A stretch of DNA of 64,000 bases, from NCBI GenBank assembly GCA_930367215.1, contig OV884060.1:103440151-103504150 (forward strand). Reading direction: 5' to 3'. This document shows, one piece after another, positions 1 to 11,764 of the stretch. This stretch comes from Pollenia angustigena (taxonomy: Eukaryota; Arthropoda; Insecta; Diptera; Polleniidae). The position numbers and the translations under genes are program-made. The notes under the pieces were generated by a model. It was not told the origin of the DNA. It ran no database searches and was given only the letters and a program-made list of their open reading frames with translations. Every line of letters begins with the position of its first letter. Position 1 is the first letter of the stretch.

Positions 1-46
1 TTACACCAACAGAAGAGTTTTTTTTTTAATTCAGTATAAAACTTTA

Positions 47-267
47 ATATCGCACCCTAAATACTAAAGGGTCACAACTCAAAATTTAAAAAAATGACTT
101 TTTTCATAAATTAATTCTCAAAAGGCAGAGCAAAACTTTCTTCAAATTGGACTTTTTTCATAAGGGAACTAATTTTTTTAAAAATAATTTTTACATAAAC
201 TGTTTTTGGCTCTCCTGAAAATTTAAGAATGTTGAGTTGTTACCTTTTGGTATTTAGGGTGCGATAT
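47..267. repeat. Palindromic MITE with TIR atatcgcaccctaaata
   Basis: The first about 45 bases (atatcgcaccctaaata and onward) return as an imperfect reverse complement at the right end (tatttagggtgcgatat), giving a 221-bp foldback element. No coding capacity is visible. Flanks are A+T-rich and no convincing target duplication can be read, so the superfamily is unassigned. Confidence 0.6.
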
Positions 268-443
268 GTAAAAACCATCCAGTTACTTTTTAAATCCAAC
301 AATATATAGAAAAAAATTAACGTGTACTTCATGTACATAAAAACGATGAAAAATAATAAAAATTTGAGCTTAAAATGTTCTAAACTAAAATAATTTTCAG
401 AAGATTGCACTTTTTCTAGAACTTCATTTCGGTCTTTAATATA

Positions 444-1892
444 CAGTAGTTTTGACTTAACTGCTTTTGGTTTACGTGCACTTTTGACTTAACTGCACAA
501 AATTGATAATTTTTGGAATTATTCTTTATAATTCTATACAAATTCCTTTTTTAAATGCACTTTCTATACCTGCACATTTAAGATAAATGCACAAAATTTT
601 TGGCATTTTAAAATTTTTTTCACACAAAAAATCAAAGTTAGCTGCACTTTGACTTAACTGCCCAAAATACATATTTTCTGGAATTATTCTTCAAAATACT
701 TGTTTACGTGCATTTTGTATACCTGCACATTTTTCATATTTATTGGCCAGCTTTAAAATATTTTCATACAAAACATCAAAGTTAGCTGCACACATAAAAA
801 TATATGGTGGCCACTTTTTCACATAAATATCCAATTTAAGCTGTTTATAACAATATAAATCGCAATTATTTTGTTTTTTTCCATAAATTTTTATGTTCTT
901 TGTTAATTCTCATTGTTTTTGTTAATATTTCTTTTATATTAAATAAACATACATACATGTATAAAATGATACGTTATTTCCCAGCTAGCATAGGCTGATT
1001 GTTAAACGATTATGTTTAATATACAACTCCTAAAAGAATCTTTTGATGATTATCTGATGAGTAACAAAAACAACTAAATCTCTTTTTAATTTATTATTTT
1101 TTTATATATTTTTTGACACGATCATCTTTAAATCTTGGAATGAACCTTTTGGGATTCTCTGTAAGAGTCGTATAACAATTACTGGGCTACCTAAATAAGA
1201 CCGTTTCTGAAGTATGAAAATGCTATTGCCAATACAATTTTATTAAAACCAACCGACCTAAGGATCTGTTAAAAAGGATTTTCCGACAGGATGGTGTTGA
1301 TTTCGCGACCTTAAGGTTTGTTTTATAAAAGTTGTATGAAAATTAGAAGTTTTGGCATGAAAAATTCGCTTGATGCCCTTTATTTAGGTAGCTCAGTCAT
1401 ACTGCTGAGCATTTCACGAGTTGTAAAAAAATACCTATGTACATGAGTCTCATACGACTCTTGGCATGCTTTTTGAAAGACTCGTTAGATAATCTCTACA
1501 TACATCATAAACGATTCCCTTTACGATTAATATAAGCGTTTTTCGCTGCGTTATGGAAGAATCTCTCATAGGAATCAGCACGTGTAACAGTTTCGCCCTT
1601 GCGAGGAACTGTCTATTAAAAAATGAGCTCGTCGATCAAAAACACTCTTTGTGGAATTCCCAGTAGACTCCTAGACGATTGAAAATGCTAGCTGGGTTGA
1701 AATAATAAAATAATTTTTTATTCTATGTACTTTTAAATCAAACACTTTACTTTAACTGCACTTTTGTGCAGATAACCACAATTGTGTACCTGCACATTAA
1801 GGCAGGTAAATGCATTTAAGATAACTGCATTTTTGATTTACCTGCACAAAAAATCGTGCAAAGGAGATTGTGCAGCTAAATCAAAACTACTG
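444..1892. mobile_element. Tc1/mariner- or pogo-like non-autonomous TIR element (TA target)
   Basis: The ends are CAGTAGTTTTGACTTAACTG on the left and the reverse complement of CAGTAGTTTTGATTTAGCTG on the right, both flanked by TA. CAGT termini with TA duplications are typical of Tc1/mariner/pogo elements. Subterminal regions repeat the motif ttaactgcac many times, and a segment of about 170 bp (near 483 and again near 648) is duplicated on the left side. No transposase frame is present. The middle is occupied by another TIR element (980-1696). Confidence 0.65.
980..1696. mobile_element. Nested TIR element, CCCAGCTAGCAT ends
   Basis: It starts CCCAGCTAGCAT and ends ATGCTAGCTGGG, lies entirely inside the 444-1892 element, and so inserted after it. 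Similarity continues loosely inward from the termini (acgatt motifs on both sides). No ORF of note and no clear target duplication (the flanks do not match), so the superfamily is left open. Confidence 0.55.
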
Positions 1893-3499
1893 TAGTTATA
1901 AAATAGGTAGCATGTCATATTAAAATTAAACTTACATTGAATAATACTCTCCAGTGTTTCAGTCTTTAACAAGTTTCTTTCCTTTGTCCATTGAGCAAAC
2001 TAAGTACTCAACTTGAAAAAAATAAAACTCTTTTGATTTTTCTTCAACCAACTGGACAACTGTCAAACTAATCAATTGAAAAAGGCATACACGCTTTGAT
2101 TTGGACAACGACCGACTCAGTTGACAATTGAATTAAACGTGTATGGGCTGCCTTAGAGAAAGCAATTTGTTATCGGGTTTCGATTACTTATACAAGTTGT
2201 TTACACGGTATTACTTTTTACAGTAACTAGTTGAAACAAAATTTGATAGAGGGTTGACTATCATCTAATATTATTGAAAGCTTTTGCCAGCTTTACACCA
2301 GATAACAGTTGAATTTAATTAAAGTTCTTTATACAATTTCCTAATCTTAGCAGTGTTATAACAGAAATCTTAACATTTGTTAACAACTAAAGCAAAAAAC
2401 AATTTAATAGTGGACCAGGACACCAGGACAAGTAGTCTAAAACCAGGACAATCCTGGAAAACCAGGACGTATGGCAGAAGAAGTTACATTTCATTTTACA
2501 ATAAAAAAAAACATAAAAAGAAAGGAAATGTTACATTTTAAATTCAGTCTTATGTCATATTACAAAATTATGTACATATCAGGGCGAATTCACTATAAGT
2601 AGCAGCGAAAAGCCTGCTGATATTGACAGTTCAAGCCAATTTGTTTTGGTTTCATAATGTTTTGTTTATAAATAGTTGACATTTCTAGCCGTAAACACTA
2701 ATAATGAAATTAAAACAACATCTGTTGTTTTTGTAAAAAAAAGTATATAAACAGCCATGTTATGGAAATGGAAATCGAGTGAAATTTAAATTAATGGAGT
2801 TTTTCAGTTAAATCGTTGAAATCAATGAAGATTTGCAGTTAAATTTTTGTTTAAATTATCGTCGTTTGTTTTATTTTAGGATAAGTTCTAATGAAGATAA
2901 GCTGTACTCATTTTTACTGGATAAATTGTATTTTAGCTGGTACCTGAACATGACCCAAAAAACAAAAACTGGACAATCCAGGCCATTCCGGGCCGTCTGG
3001 GTAACAGATTTTGTGGTTTATTTGGCCCTTAAGTAAGACGATTAGAACCGATTAACCGGTTTTTTAGAAAAGCTGTATTCCCAGCAAAGGTTTATGTTAA
3101 GGTGTAGTTGTTGATTAGCATGTCTGAAATATACATATATCAGATACAATATATTAATCGGTTGAGGACTAGAGAGATCTGCCGTTCCTGAGTGTTCAGA
3201 ATTGTAAAATGGTATTAAAATTTAAAAGAATTACTGTAGCCGCTCGCTTATATGAACGAATTCAGACAGGGCCTGTTCACTATCACAATGCCAAATATCA
3301 TTATCAGATATATTATTTCACTCCAAGCAATAACTTTACAAACACCAACCATCTTATAAATTTACTTTTGCATTCGTATATACACATTTACTAGCTTATT
3401 TCGGGGAAGAACATATTTCTAATAAAGGGTGTTTTTTATATAGTGATACAAGTTTAAATCATAATAAAACAAGGAAATATATTTTTTATATCAATGAAA
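1893..3499. other. AT-rich non-coding stretch, nothing assignable
   Basis: Roughly 1.6 kb of A+T-rich sequence. Short frames inside it show no recognisable domain. A cluster of ccaggaca motifs near 2405-2470 and a related ctggacaatccagg near 2970 hint at eroded inverted termini, but the match is too short to call an element. Confidence 0.4.
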
Positions 3500-3757
3500 T
3501 TTAAAACTGATTTCTGCCATGTGGCCGCCACGGCTGGCTTGTAGAAAGCGCCAATTTTCAACAACTTTTCCATTCTGACCATCATCGTTTTTGAAGACAT
3601 ATGGGCCAATGAATCCGCCAGCCCATAAAGGAGAGCAAACAGTAATTTTTGTGGATGTTATGGTTTTTTGACAAGTTTGTGGATTCTACTCACTCCAAAT
3701 GCGACAATTCTGCTTATTTACGTACCCATTCAACCAGAAATGGGCTTCACCGGAAAA
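3500..3757 (-). pseudogene. IS630/mariner-like (DDE_3) transposase remnant, internally deleted
   Basis: Read on the minus strand from about 3757, the frame gives FSGEAHFWLNGYVNKQNC, then after an in-frame stop LWAGGFIGPYVFKND, and finishes SRGGHMAEISFK. This series matches the catalytic region and C-terminus of a large insect family of DDE transposases related to mariner/IS630, normally about 350 residues. The first catalytic aspartate is replaced by glycine. About 100 residues that should hold the second and third catalytic acids are missing. It is a dead fossil; 55351-55740 is another member of the family. Confidence 0.75.
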
Positions 3758-3957
3758 TAAAGTTTAAAGTGGAAATTCAAAATCAATATCAATTTGTGCT
3801 TCAGCCCATTCGCCGAATAATTTTGATTCAAAATTTTAGATATAGAGATAGGTTGTGTTCACTCTTTAGAACCTCATGTGTAAAAATTTTGTGGATCACT
3901 ATTCTGGAAGTTCATATAACTGGGTATTCATATAAGCAAGCGTCTACTGTATATTTA

Positions 3958-4112
3958 TTGCTATGCGGGGTAGCTCCAAAAGTATTTTGTTACTTTTTTC
4001 ATCAATAGCAGGTGCCTTTTTGGGGTTAAAATAAGCAATATCTATTTCAATAACCCTTATCTTAACTGTTAGTGAAATGGCTGTTCTGAAAACGACAGGT
4101 CACAATTCTACT
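3958..4112 (-). pseudogene. Jockey-clade LINE ORF2 fragment
   Basis: About 155 bp aligns by eye with the RT N-terminal region of the intact LINE at 33-37 kb (its residues around 435-460). The minus-strand peptide reads KKAPAIDEKSNKILLELPRI where the intact copy has KKAPGIDKISNKMLLELPRI. Both ends are cut off, and the right side abuts the MITE at 4118. Confidence 0.75.
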
Positions 4113-4117
4113 AATAT

Positions 4118-4534
4118 CCCAATAAAAAATTTTATCATATTGCGAAGCACTAATGGTACATTTAAAAAAATAAGCGCAGAATTATGCGCAACGCAATAAG
4201 ACATACAGAAATGCAGTAAAGTAAGTGAAAAAACTCCCAACAACTTTTATAAAAAAAATTTCAAGTGCTACGGCATTCCCTTACTAAGAAGCAGGTTTGT
4301 AAGGGAGAATACTAAAAAATAACTGTATCAAAACATTCAGTATGTAAAGCTGATCGTTACATCCAACATTTTTTTTATGCGCTGAATAATGCGCTTCATG
4401 TGTCAAAAATGTATTGCTTCAAAGTGGGAACTCGCCATATAAAATTCATGTCTTCCGTATGCGCAATGGTAAGCGCAACTCTTATGTTTCTCCCTTACAA
4501 ACCTGCTTCGTTGGAAGCTCCATTTTTTACTGGG
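4118..4534. mobile_element. MITE with CCCA(A/G)TAAAAAAT ends and 4-bp duplication (ATAT)
   Basis: The left end CCCAATAAAAAAT pairs with a right end whose complement reads CCCAGTAAAAAATGG. ATAT flanks both sides (4114-4117 and 4535-4538). The interior includes two inverted copies of a motif around ctcccttacaaacctgcttc. Related copies lie at 25790-26217 and 61629-61972. It is non-coding; the superfamily is uncertain because a 4-bp duplication fits several groups. Confidence 0.65.
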
Positions 4535-5382
4535 ATATCGGGGTCATTTCCAAATATTCAAAAACGGTTTCCTTATTAAACAACATTTCTTGTCGAACTT
4601 CCATTTAATTAAGCAAGGGGTTTAGAAATTTTCGGTCTTTTAAGATTCCTAGTTAAACTCCACATTGGGTAGTCAGATTTTGGAGTAGCATCAAGTACCA
4701 TAGTAAACATCTGCAAATATGTTTTTTTGTGAACCTGGAGTAACCTTAACAGCTAGTTTGATATATTTTTTATTAAAGTGTATATGAAAGTAACTTCAAT
4801 GGGTGTATAATAAGAACTTAATTTTTTACAGAAGCTGCATAAAATTATAAATTTTAACTTACAAATATTTTTGCTAGTTACCATCCATGGATATTGAAAA
4901 AAATTAATTAAGAGATTTTCTTTTATTTCAAAAAAAATTACTTAGCACTTTAGCACTTTAACACAAAAACTTCAAACGACCTAAAACGTAAAAACTATTT
5001 TTAATGAAAATCCCTATAAAAATGATCTTAATTAAAAATGTCATAGAGTATACAGCTTTGTTTTATTTTCCATGTAGTGCTTTTTTATTTTTTTTCCAGT
5101 GGAAGCAAGAAAGTTAAATTTAGATAACGTTTTATGGCATATTAAACCTTTAACAACAATATAATCAAATTTAACAACAAACTGAAATATTACTAGTAAG
5201 CCAATCTTACGTGTAGATGTATGCTAAAGGCACAACACAGCATCTACTCTTACACGTATACATGTATATATATACTATATCGTCATCTAGTATATTGGGA
5301 AGTGCTAGGTTGTGTTTATACTAAAGGGTGTCTCAAAATAAACGCAAAGCAAAAACCATATCGAAAACACAGTTTTTAGCTA
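4535..5382. other. AT-rich non-coding stretch
   Basis: No gene or repeat is recognised. A short aaagggtgtctcaaaataaa near 5324 resembles the terminus of IS630/mariner-like elements but has no partner nearby. Confidence 0.35.
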
Positions 5383-6270
5383 CACGCAGAGTAAAAATAT
5401 GGTTGGACATGGTTACGGCAACTACACTATGTTTATTGTAACAATATATTGTTGTCGTATACAAAAAATTTTTATTTAATATCAGCAATATTTTAATTAC
5501 TATTACATTTCAACTGACTGAGAAATAATTATTTTTCTAACAAATAAATACTGATAACTTTGAAAACGTATTTTACTTATTTCTTACAACCATTTCATGA
5601 TATTTAACAGTCATTACAAGATAACTTTGTATATGTGTAGTCATAGTATGCTTAAGAAGCAAACAAAATATGTTTACTCTAATAATATTATGTTAGCGCC
5701 ATTTGTAAAATTATTTTGAATCATTTGTTCGTTAGTTTTAAATATACCAATGGAACTATTTGATTTATTTTGAGTGAGTGGTTAAACAATTCAAAATAAA
5801 TACTCATTAAAAAAAAAAAATGTAAAGAAATAAAAAAAGTATAGAAATTGTATTTACATTATTTTAAAATTTTCCAAATTTGTTTTTGTTTTAAATGTAG
5901 GTTGAACGGACAAATTTAGCGCTCGTGTTCTATAAACTACACATAAAAAAAATTGTAAAGATCCACAAAATAAAAATTCGATGCAAAAAAATTTCGGTTT
6001 ATTTTTTATTGTTGTGACAGCACCACTGTATCATAATGTGATTACTTCTTATCTTATTACGATTAAAATGACAATAATATGAATACTTCTTAACTTATTA
6101 TGATTAACATGATAAGAAGATGATTAAGGGAAAAATATGATGATGTTATATTACTAATATATTTGGTCATAATATGATTCAATAGTAATATGGTGACTAC
6201 AATCATAATTCTTATCATAATATGTTGCTCTTAGAATATGTTTACCACAACCATATATTTTCTTTGCGTG
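5383..6270. mobile_element. TA-target MITE, CACGCAGAGTAAAAATATGG ends (copy A)
   Basis: The left terminus CACGCAGAGTAAAAATATGG is inverted at the right end (complement CACGCAAAGAAAATATATGG), and TA flanks both sides. The interior is rich in aatcataatatg and ttgttgtcgtatac motifs. Other copies of the family sit at 29034-30632 and 52725-53854, and part of the interior (near 5885-5940) recurs inverted at 26345-26412. No ORF. Confidence 0.75.
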
Positions 6271-7951
6271 TAGATATTGCAATTAATACTTGGTAAAGGT
6301 CTTTACGAAATAACGCAGCTTGAAAATGGCGTCCGAGGCATTTTAAATTTTGTTAAATTTGAATTAAAGACTTAAACGTCAAGCTTAACGGTAATATGAA
6401 ATTGTTACGTTACTGTCTTTCAGTAACGTTTTGGCTTATTTCCTTTACAATAAACCTCTTGAGTTCTTTGAATTCAAACAAAACTAAATAAAATACAACA
6501 CTTTAAACACTGTTGACAATTTACACAACTTTATTTAGTACTTAGTCACTTCAACAATTGTAATTTATTGATGCGACCTCTATTAATGATCTGCACACTT
6601 AAACGTTTAAAGTAAAAACTTATGTGGCAACATAATTTCTCAAGTATTTATACTCAATTACATTTATTCAGAAAGCTCAAAAATGTTTCCTGTATGTTCG
6701 AGCTTTTACTATTTGATGTTAACGACTTATACATTGGCTATGTTATGAATTTTAAACTTTACATTTACTATGTTATTACTAACGTCATCTATGGTTAAAT
6801 AGTCGCGTCACCTAAACTATAGCTTCTTTTGTTAATCATACGAAATTCAAAATCCATTTTTGATTACGTTTTTAAAACTTTGTATTTGATCTCGACTTAA
6901 GATGTTTTGCCAAAATGTCACTGATATGTACGTACTTTGTGCGGCTATGCTTTGAAATACACTTTTTTATATTTTTAAAGGGTTTCACTGAAAAAAAAAT
7001 TTAAATGGTAAAAGTATAAAAAAAAATTTAAATAAATGAAAATATTAAACGAATGATGTCAATTTTTTTAGTTTTGCGCCGATGTATCATCCGTCAAACC
7101 ATCGGTGTAAACATCGATCCCAGTAAAAAATGTCCTCCAAAAGGAGCAGGTTTATCTATGAATTCATACCTCAAATCGCCTCAAACCTGCTGGGCTAACT
7201 ATATTAATTTATTCAATAATGTTTTACTTGCTTAAATTAATTTTTCAATCATTTTCGTAAACCACGATATATTTTTTTTCGGTTTAAGACCTTCTTCGTT
7301 GTCAGAACTAATATATCAGCTTTTTGTATATTTTATTTTTTATTACTGCTGTATAAGAGCTCTCTTTTTAAAGCGATCGTTATGCGCCTTTTCTCATAAG
7401 TATTTTTTTTAATTGTGATGCTTATAACCGATACAACGATATTTAGGAACTATCGACAATTATGACAAAAATAAAAATAGTTTTCGACTTAATAATAAGT
7501 ACTTATGTATGCGGCTCTTGTACCATTGAATTCGTAAAAACTGGATACAAAATACAGTACCAAAGCATCCTACTGTTTTATAATTCTTACTATAACTCCC
7601 GCCAAAGAAAGCCACCTTGTGTTAAAAACACCTTAAATATTATGGGGTGGACGCACTTCAGATATTCTTCTTGGACAAAACGAAAAATACCACAAAGAAC
7701 CGCATTCTTTCTCCACCTTTAGTATTTAATGAAAAATAAACCAACTTCATTTTTTAAGATAATCAACATTATAAGCTATTACGATGAGCCGCACAGTGCT
7801 GTGGCCCATAGACATAAAAAAAACCTTATATTGTACTTAAAAATGTACAGATCGATAGATACCAAAATAATTAAAATTAATTTTGAAGAATTTGGCGGCG
7901 CTAGAGGGCGCCAAAGTTTAAGAATTTAAAGTAAAAATGGCTAAACAACTA
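6271..7951. other. AT-rich non-coding stretch, no assignable gene
   Basis: About 1.7 kb with only short frames (60-86 codons near 7053, 7462 and 7729) that lack recognisable domains, splice context or codon bias distinct from their surroundings. I see no repeats within the window matching this stretch. Confidence 0.35.
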
Positions 7952-8421
7952 CAGTCAAATCCCGATAATTCGTACCCCGATAAATCGTATTCCCGATAAT
8001 TCATAATAAACTGTCGGTCCCTTGAAAAAATCTCGTTAATTCGTAAAATTTCCATACATTTTGGCCCCTTCGCTAATTCGTAATTTTTTTTTTCAAATGA
8101 AATCTTCTTTACCTCTTATAAATCGTAATTGTTCGCTAACTACCACTTATAATTCGTAATAAAAACAACAGAAACATGGAAAGAATGACTTTGTTTACCG
8201 TTATTTTTTTGCTTGTGTGTGTTTTCATTTTCTTAAGATCAGTTTGTTACATAAATAATTTTTACATATTTTATTTTTAACAATTATTTTTTAATGTTTT
8301 TTTTATCGTTTTGGTAAATAAATTGAATAACCCCGTTAATTAGTATTTATTTTATTTTAACCCCGTAAATTCGTAAGAAATGGCCGTTCCCTTGCGATTA
8401 CGAATTATCGGGATTTTACTG
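7952..8421. mobile_element. pogo/Tigger-like MITE (TA target)
   Basis: Termini are CAGTCAAATCCCGATAATTC and its inverse (complement of the right end CAGTAAAATCCCGATAATTC), flanked by TA. The motif ccgataattcgta or variants repeats several times inside both ends. CAGT termini with TA duplications, and similarity of design to the element at 29258-30024 that carries a pogo-type HTH, support a pogo/Tigger-like assignment. Non-coding, 470 bp. Confidence 0.75.
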
Positions 8422-8439
8422 TACTTGAGGTTTACATGC

Positions 8440-9400
8440 TTCAGGAAAACTGTTGTAAAACTGTTGTTTTTTAAAGCACGAGATTGATTTTTTCTGTAGT
8501 AGTTTACTATATTTAGAAATTAATTGTAAAAAAATTTTATTGAATTATTTTCTCATAAGTGTTTTTTTACTGGTTTGAAAAATGCTTATTATTTACTTAA
8601 GCTCTAAAAATTTCTTAACTTTGATGGAATATTAAAAAAAAAAGAAAAATACCGTCTATGGGTTTTTTTCTGATTTCGAATATTTAGACTGTTTTCTAAT
8701 AACTACAAGAGAAACAATTGAACAAATTTCACCACAACTTGAAAAAAAAATTTTTTTCCAAATGGCTATTTTCATGATTTTTGCTCAAATTTTCATAGTT
8801 TTCAGGAGTTTAAAAGACAATAAACTACAAATACTGTGAAATATAAATTCAAACTAATACCGTTTAATAAAAAACAACAAAAATCAAAATATGTATAAAA
8901 ATTGTTTGTGTTTGTCTGCATTTTACGGCATAAGAGGACGCTGAAATCACAAATGCCCTTGGTTTTTTATTGTTTCAAGAAAATAATTGTAAAAAATTCA
9001 TTTTCTGGATTACGAGATTGAAATTTTTTCCTGTAACAGCTAACGTATTCTAAACCAACTATAAAATTTTTTAGTGAATTATTCTCCTAAACATATTTTT
9101 CAATGGTTTGAAAAATGCTTATTATTTACTTAAGCTCTAAAAATTTCTTAACTTTGATGGAATATTAAAAAAAAAAGAAAAATATGGTCTATGGGTTTTT
9201 TTCTGATTTCGAATATTTAGACTGTATTCTAATAACTACAAGAAAAACAATTTAAAAATGTTACCACAACTTGAAAAAAATGTATTTTAAAAAAATGCTA
9301 TTTTCGTGATTTTTGCTTAAATTTTCATAGATTGAATTAGTTAAAAAAAATAAACCATGAACATAATAAGAAATATTAAGGTATTAAAGTGGATTTATGT
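8440..9400. repeat. Tandem duplication, 533-bp period, about 1.8 copies
   Basis: Two diverged copies lie head to tail. For example, acgagattga occurs at 8479 and 9012, and tggtttgaaaaatgctta at 8571 and 9104, both 533 bases apart. The stretch with ctttgatggaatatt followed by tctatgggtttttttctgat is almost identical between copies, while the unit edges have drifted. No coding potential is apparent. Confidence 0.8.
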
Positions 9401-9442
9401 AATTATAATGAAACGTAACTAATAACTAAAATAAATTTCAGC

Positions 9443-9751
9443 GTGAGAAAAACAAGACTGTCCCATACGAGAAAAACGTCACGAAGAGACACTCATAAAG
9501 ATTTAATGACACATTTAATACTTTCCTCAGATCCGTTGTTGTCTTCAAAAAGGAATCCAAAGACTAAAAAAAATATATTTTTTGAAGAAATTGAGAAATA
9601 TATACTGAGAGAAAATGTTGATGAACCAGCTAAAGATGACGAAACAAATGTTTCGTTGAGCGTCAACATTTTTCAGCTTCGGCGTTTTCACGAGTCAAGT
9701 CTTATTATTTATCTGTCATTCCATTTGTATGAATGTATACGTGCGTTTTGA
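9443..9751 (+). CDS. Unrecognised 102-codon frame, possibly an exon
   Basis: The frame is hydrophilic and lysine/glutamate-rich in the middle (for example KRNPKTKKNIFFEEIEKYI). It is immediately preceded by a pyrimidine-poor but acceptable acceptor, aaatttcag, ending at 9441. I do not recognise the protein. The last third looks like read-through into AT-rich DNA. Chance is the most likely explanation; an old exon or transposon-protein fragment is the alternative. Confidence 0.15.
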   Translation: MRKTRLSHTRKTSRRDTHKDLMTHLILSSDPLLSSKRNPKTKKNIFFEEIEKYILRENVDEPAKDDETNVSLSVNIFQLRRFHESSLIIYLSFHLYECIRAF

Positions 9752-10029
9752 AAATGCACACACAAAATCACACATGCTACGAAATTAACTTTGTACAACG
9801 AAATTAAATATGAAAGATAATTGTCAAAATAGACCTGCTGAAAATTACGAATGAGAAAACAAAACGCATATGACGAGTACAGCAAGCTGAGTACTCGTTT
9901 ATTTTCCCCTCGTCACTCTCGCCAACAAAGTAGCAAGCTGATCAATAAGACTTGCATTAAATTAGTTTAAAGAAAATTAATTAGGAATATAATAAGAAAT
10001 AATTCCAAATAATTCGTAGTACCGGCTCA

Positions 10030-10713
10030 GAATCACTTTCTGATTCGATCTAACGATGTCCGTCCGGCCGGCTGGCTGTCAATGCAACCTTGTGCATACA
10101 GATCGCAAATTCGGAGTCAATTTGATGAAATTTGTCACAGAAGCTCTGACAGATACAAGGACCAAGCCTTTTGAAAATGGAACGAATCGGTCCATAATTT
10201 GACAAAAACCATCTTATTACATCGGCAAGATTAAATTTGGTCCAAACCAAACTAATTTTATTGCAATCAAAATCAGCTTATCAAATTTTATTGGAATCTT
10301 TCTATTTTTAAACATAGCTCCCGTACAAATAATTCTCCCGAAAATAGCTTTTAACGCCAGCTTCCTTAAAAATATTAGTATTAACATACAAATTGGCGAC
10401 AATGACTTTTACTATAGCTACTATGTCATGACAAAATGTTGTCCAGGTAGTTCCAAAATAAACTATAGGTTCCATATAAACCCTCATCCAAAAAACTCAT
10501 TTATGTAATTGAAGATATCTAAATAATATTTGGCAGAAAGAGCTTTTAAACGAATCTTAACTTCATAACATAATTTTGTTCTAGCGGGTCCATGATTGCG
10601 CAAATAGATTACACTCTAGGAAATTTGATTACACTCTAGGAAATTTGTTTTTGAATACTATGCTAAAGGGTATCACATGGTCGGGCTTGACCGTTTATAC
10701 TTTCTTACTTGTT
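10030..10713 (+). mobile_element. Helitron/DINE-like repeat fragment
   Basis: It begins with a block containing cgatctaacgatgtccgtcc. This is followed by a diverged copy of the ~150-bp monomer (tcggtccataatttgac ... catacaaa) that forms the tandem array at 40.8-41.7 kb in the other orientation. It closes near actttcttacttgtt, matching the CACTCTTACTTGTT terminus of other copies. A 20-bp direct duplication (attacactctaggaaatttg, twice) lies at about 10608-10647. Non-coding. Confidence 0.45.
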
Positions 10714-11764
10714 ATTTTTGCAAGAGCATTTTTAGCGTTTTTAACTAATTTTTCATTAAATGATGTTTTTGTATTTTTCACATTAATAATCCGATTCTAC
10801 CAAAATTTGGCATACATATATACCTTACAAATATCAATTTTCATAACAAATTTTAACACGATTGGACAGTTCTTGTATGGATATATGGCAGGACCTTGAG
10901 CCCTTGTTCAGATTAAAATGAAAATTTGCACTCACGTTGCTAGTTGTGTGTGTATTAGCATGACCATTTTTTGTTGTTTTGTGGGCATTATTGAAGCTAA
11001 AATTACATTTTTCCATTTCAGTCCTTGGACCGATTTCTCCAAAAATTCATACTTTTCTTAACTAAGCTATTTTATGCTAGTGTACCAAATTTCAAAAATT
11101 TCTGGCAACTGCTTCTATTTATGTCCCTTCGTTATATGGGGACAAAGCACTGTGCGCCGTTCTTGCTAATCAAATAAAAATTGTTTAATGAATATTTTTT
11201 GTTAACAAAAAGTTTTTTTTTAAAGAAAAATTAAATCGGCATTTGACTTGTTAAGCTCAAATAAAGTTACAAAACTATTTTTAATAAAACTTACACCTTC
11301 AAAGTTACGTTTAAATAAAGTAAAACATACATTTCTTCATTGTCATATTCATGGTTTCATCAGTAATTCAAAAAAATTTGTGTTTTTTTTTAAATATATT
11401 AGATTTGCACTTGCCTGCTTTGCGACACTGGACACTGGACACGAATTTGCTTTAAATAAATATAGTACGTTTTCTTTAACCGACCAAAGTTTAGGCTAAA
11501 CCTAACCGACCAATTTTGTCGGAAAATACTTAGAATAAATCGTATAATTATAAAAAATGTTGCAAAATCTTGCAAAATGTTGTCTGCGTACTCCAAATCT
11601 CTTGCAGCGAGAGAGCCAAAAAGAGAATTTTTGACAGTTGGAAGTTAGAGAACTTGCAAAATGTTACTGGAGAAATTTCCGCTTGCAAGATTTTGCAAAT
11701 AGTTGGAACAGCTGTTTGAATGAAATAGTTTTTGTGAAATGAAAATAAAAATTGAAATTTAAAA
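10714..11764. other. AT-rich stretch upstream of the candidate spliced gene
   Basis: No coding feature is recognised. The last 180 bases before the ATG at 11765 contain ttgcaaaatgtt/cttgcaaaa repeats and could serve as a 5' leader, but no clear TATA or initiator can be fixed. Confidence 0.3.

Noticed and set aside
2405..3010. Possible TIR element with ccaggaca-rich left side and ctggacaatccagg on the right
   Set aside because: The inverted match is short and discontinuous, and no target duplication can be read.
3649..4008. 119-codon plus-strand frame
   Set aside because: It spans the antisense of the transposase fossil and of the LINE fragment, which both read convincingly on the minus strand.
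9660..9965. caagtcttatt ... aataagacttg inverted pair
   Set aside because: Only 11 bases, no target duplication and no second copy in the window.
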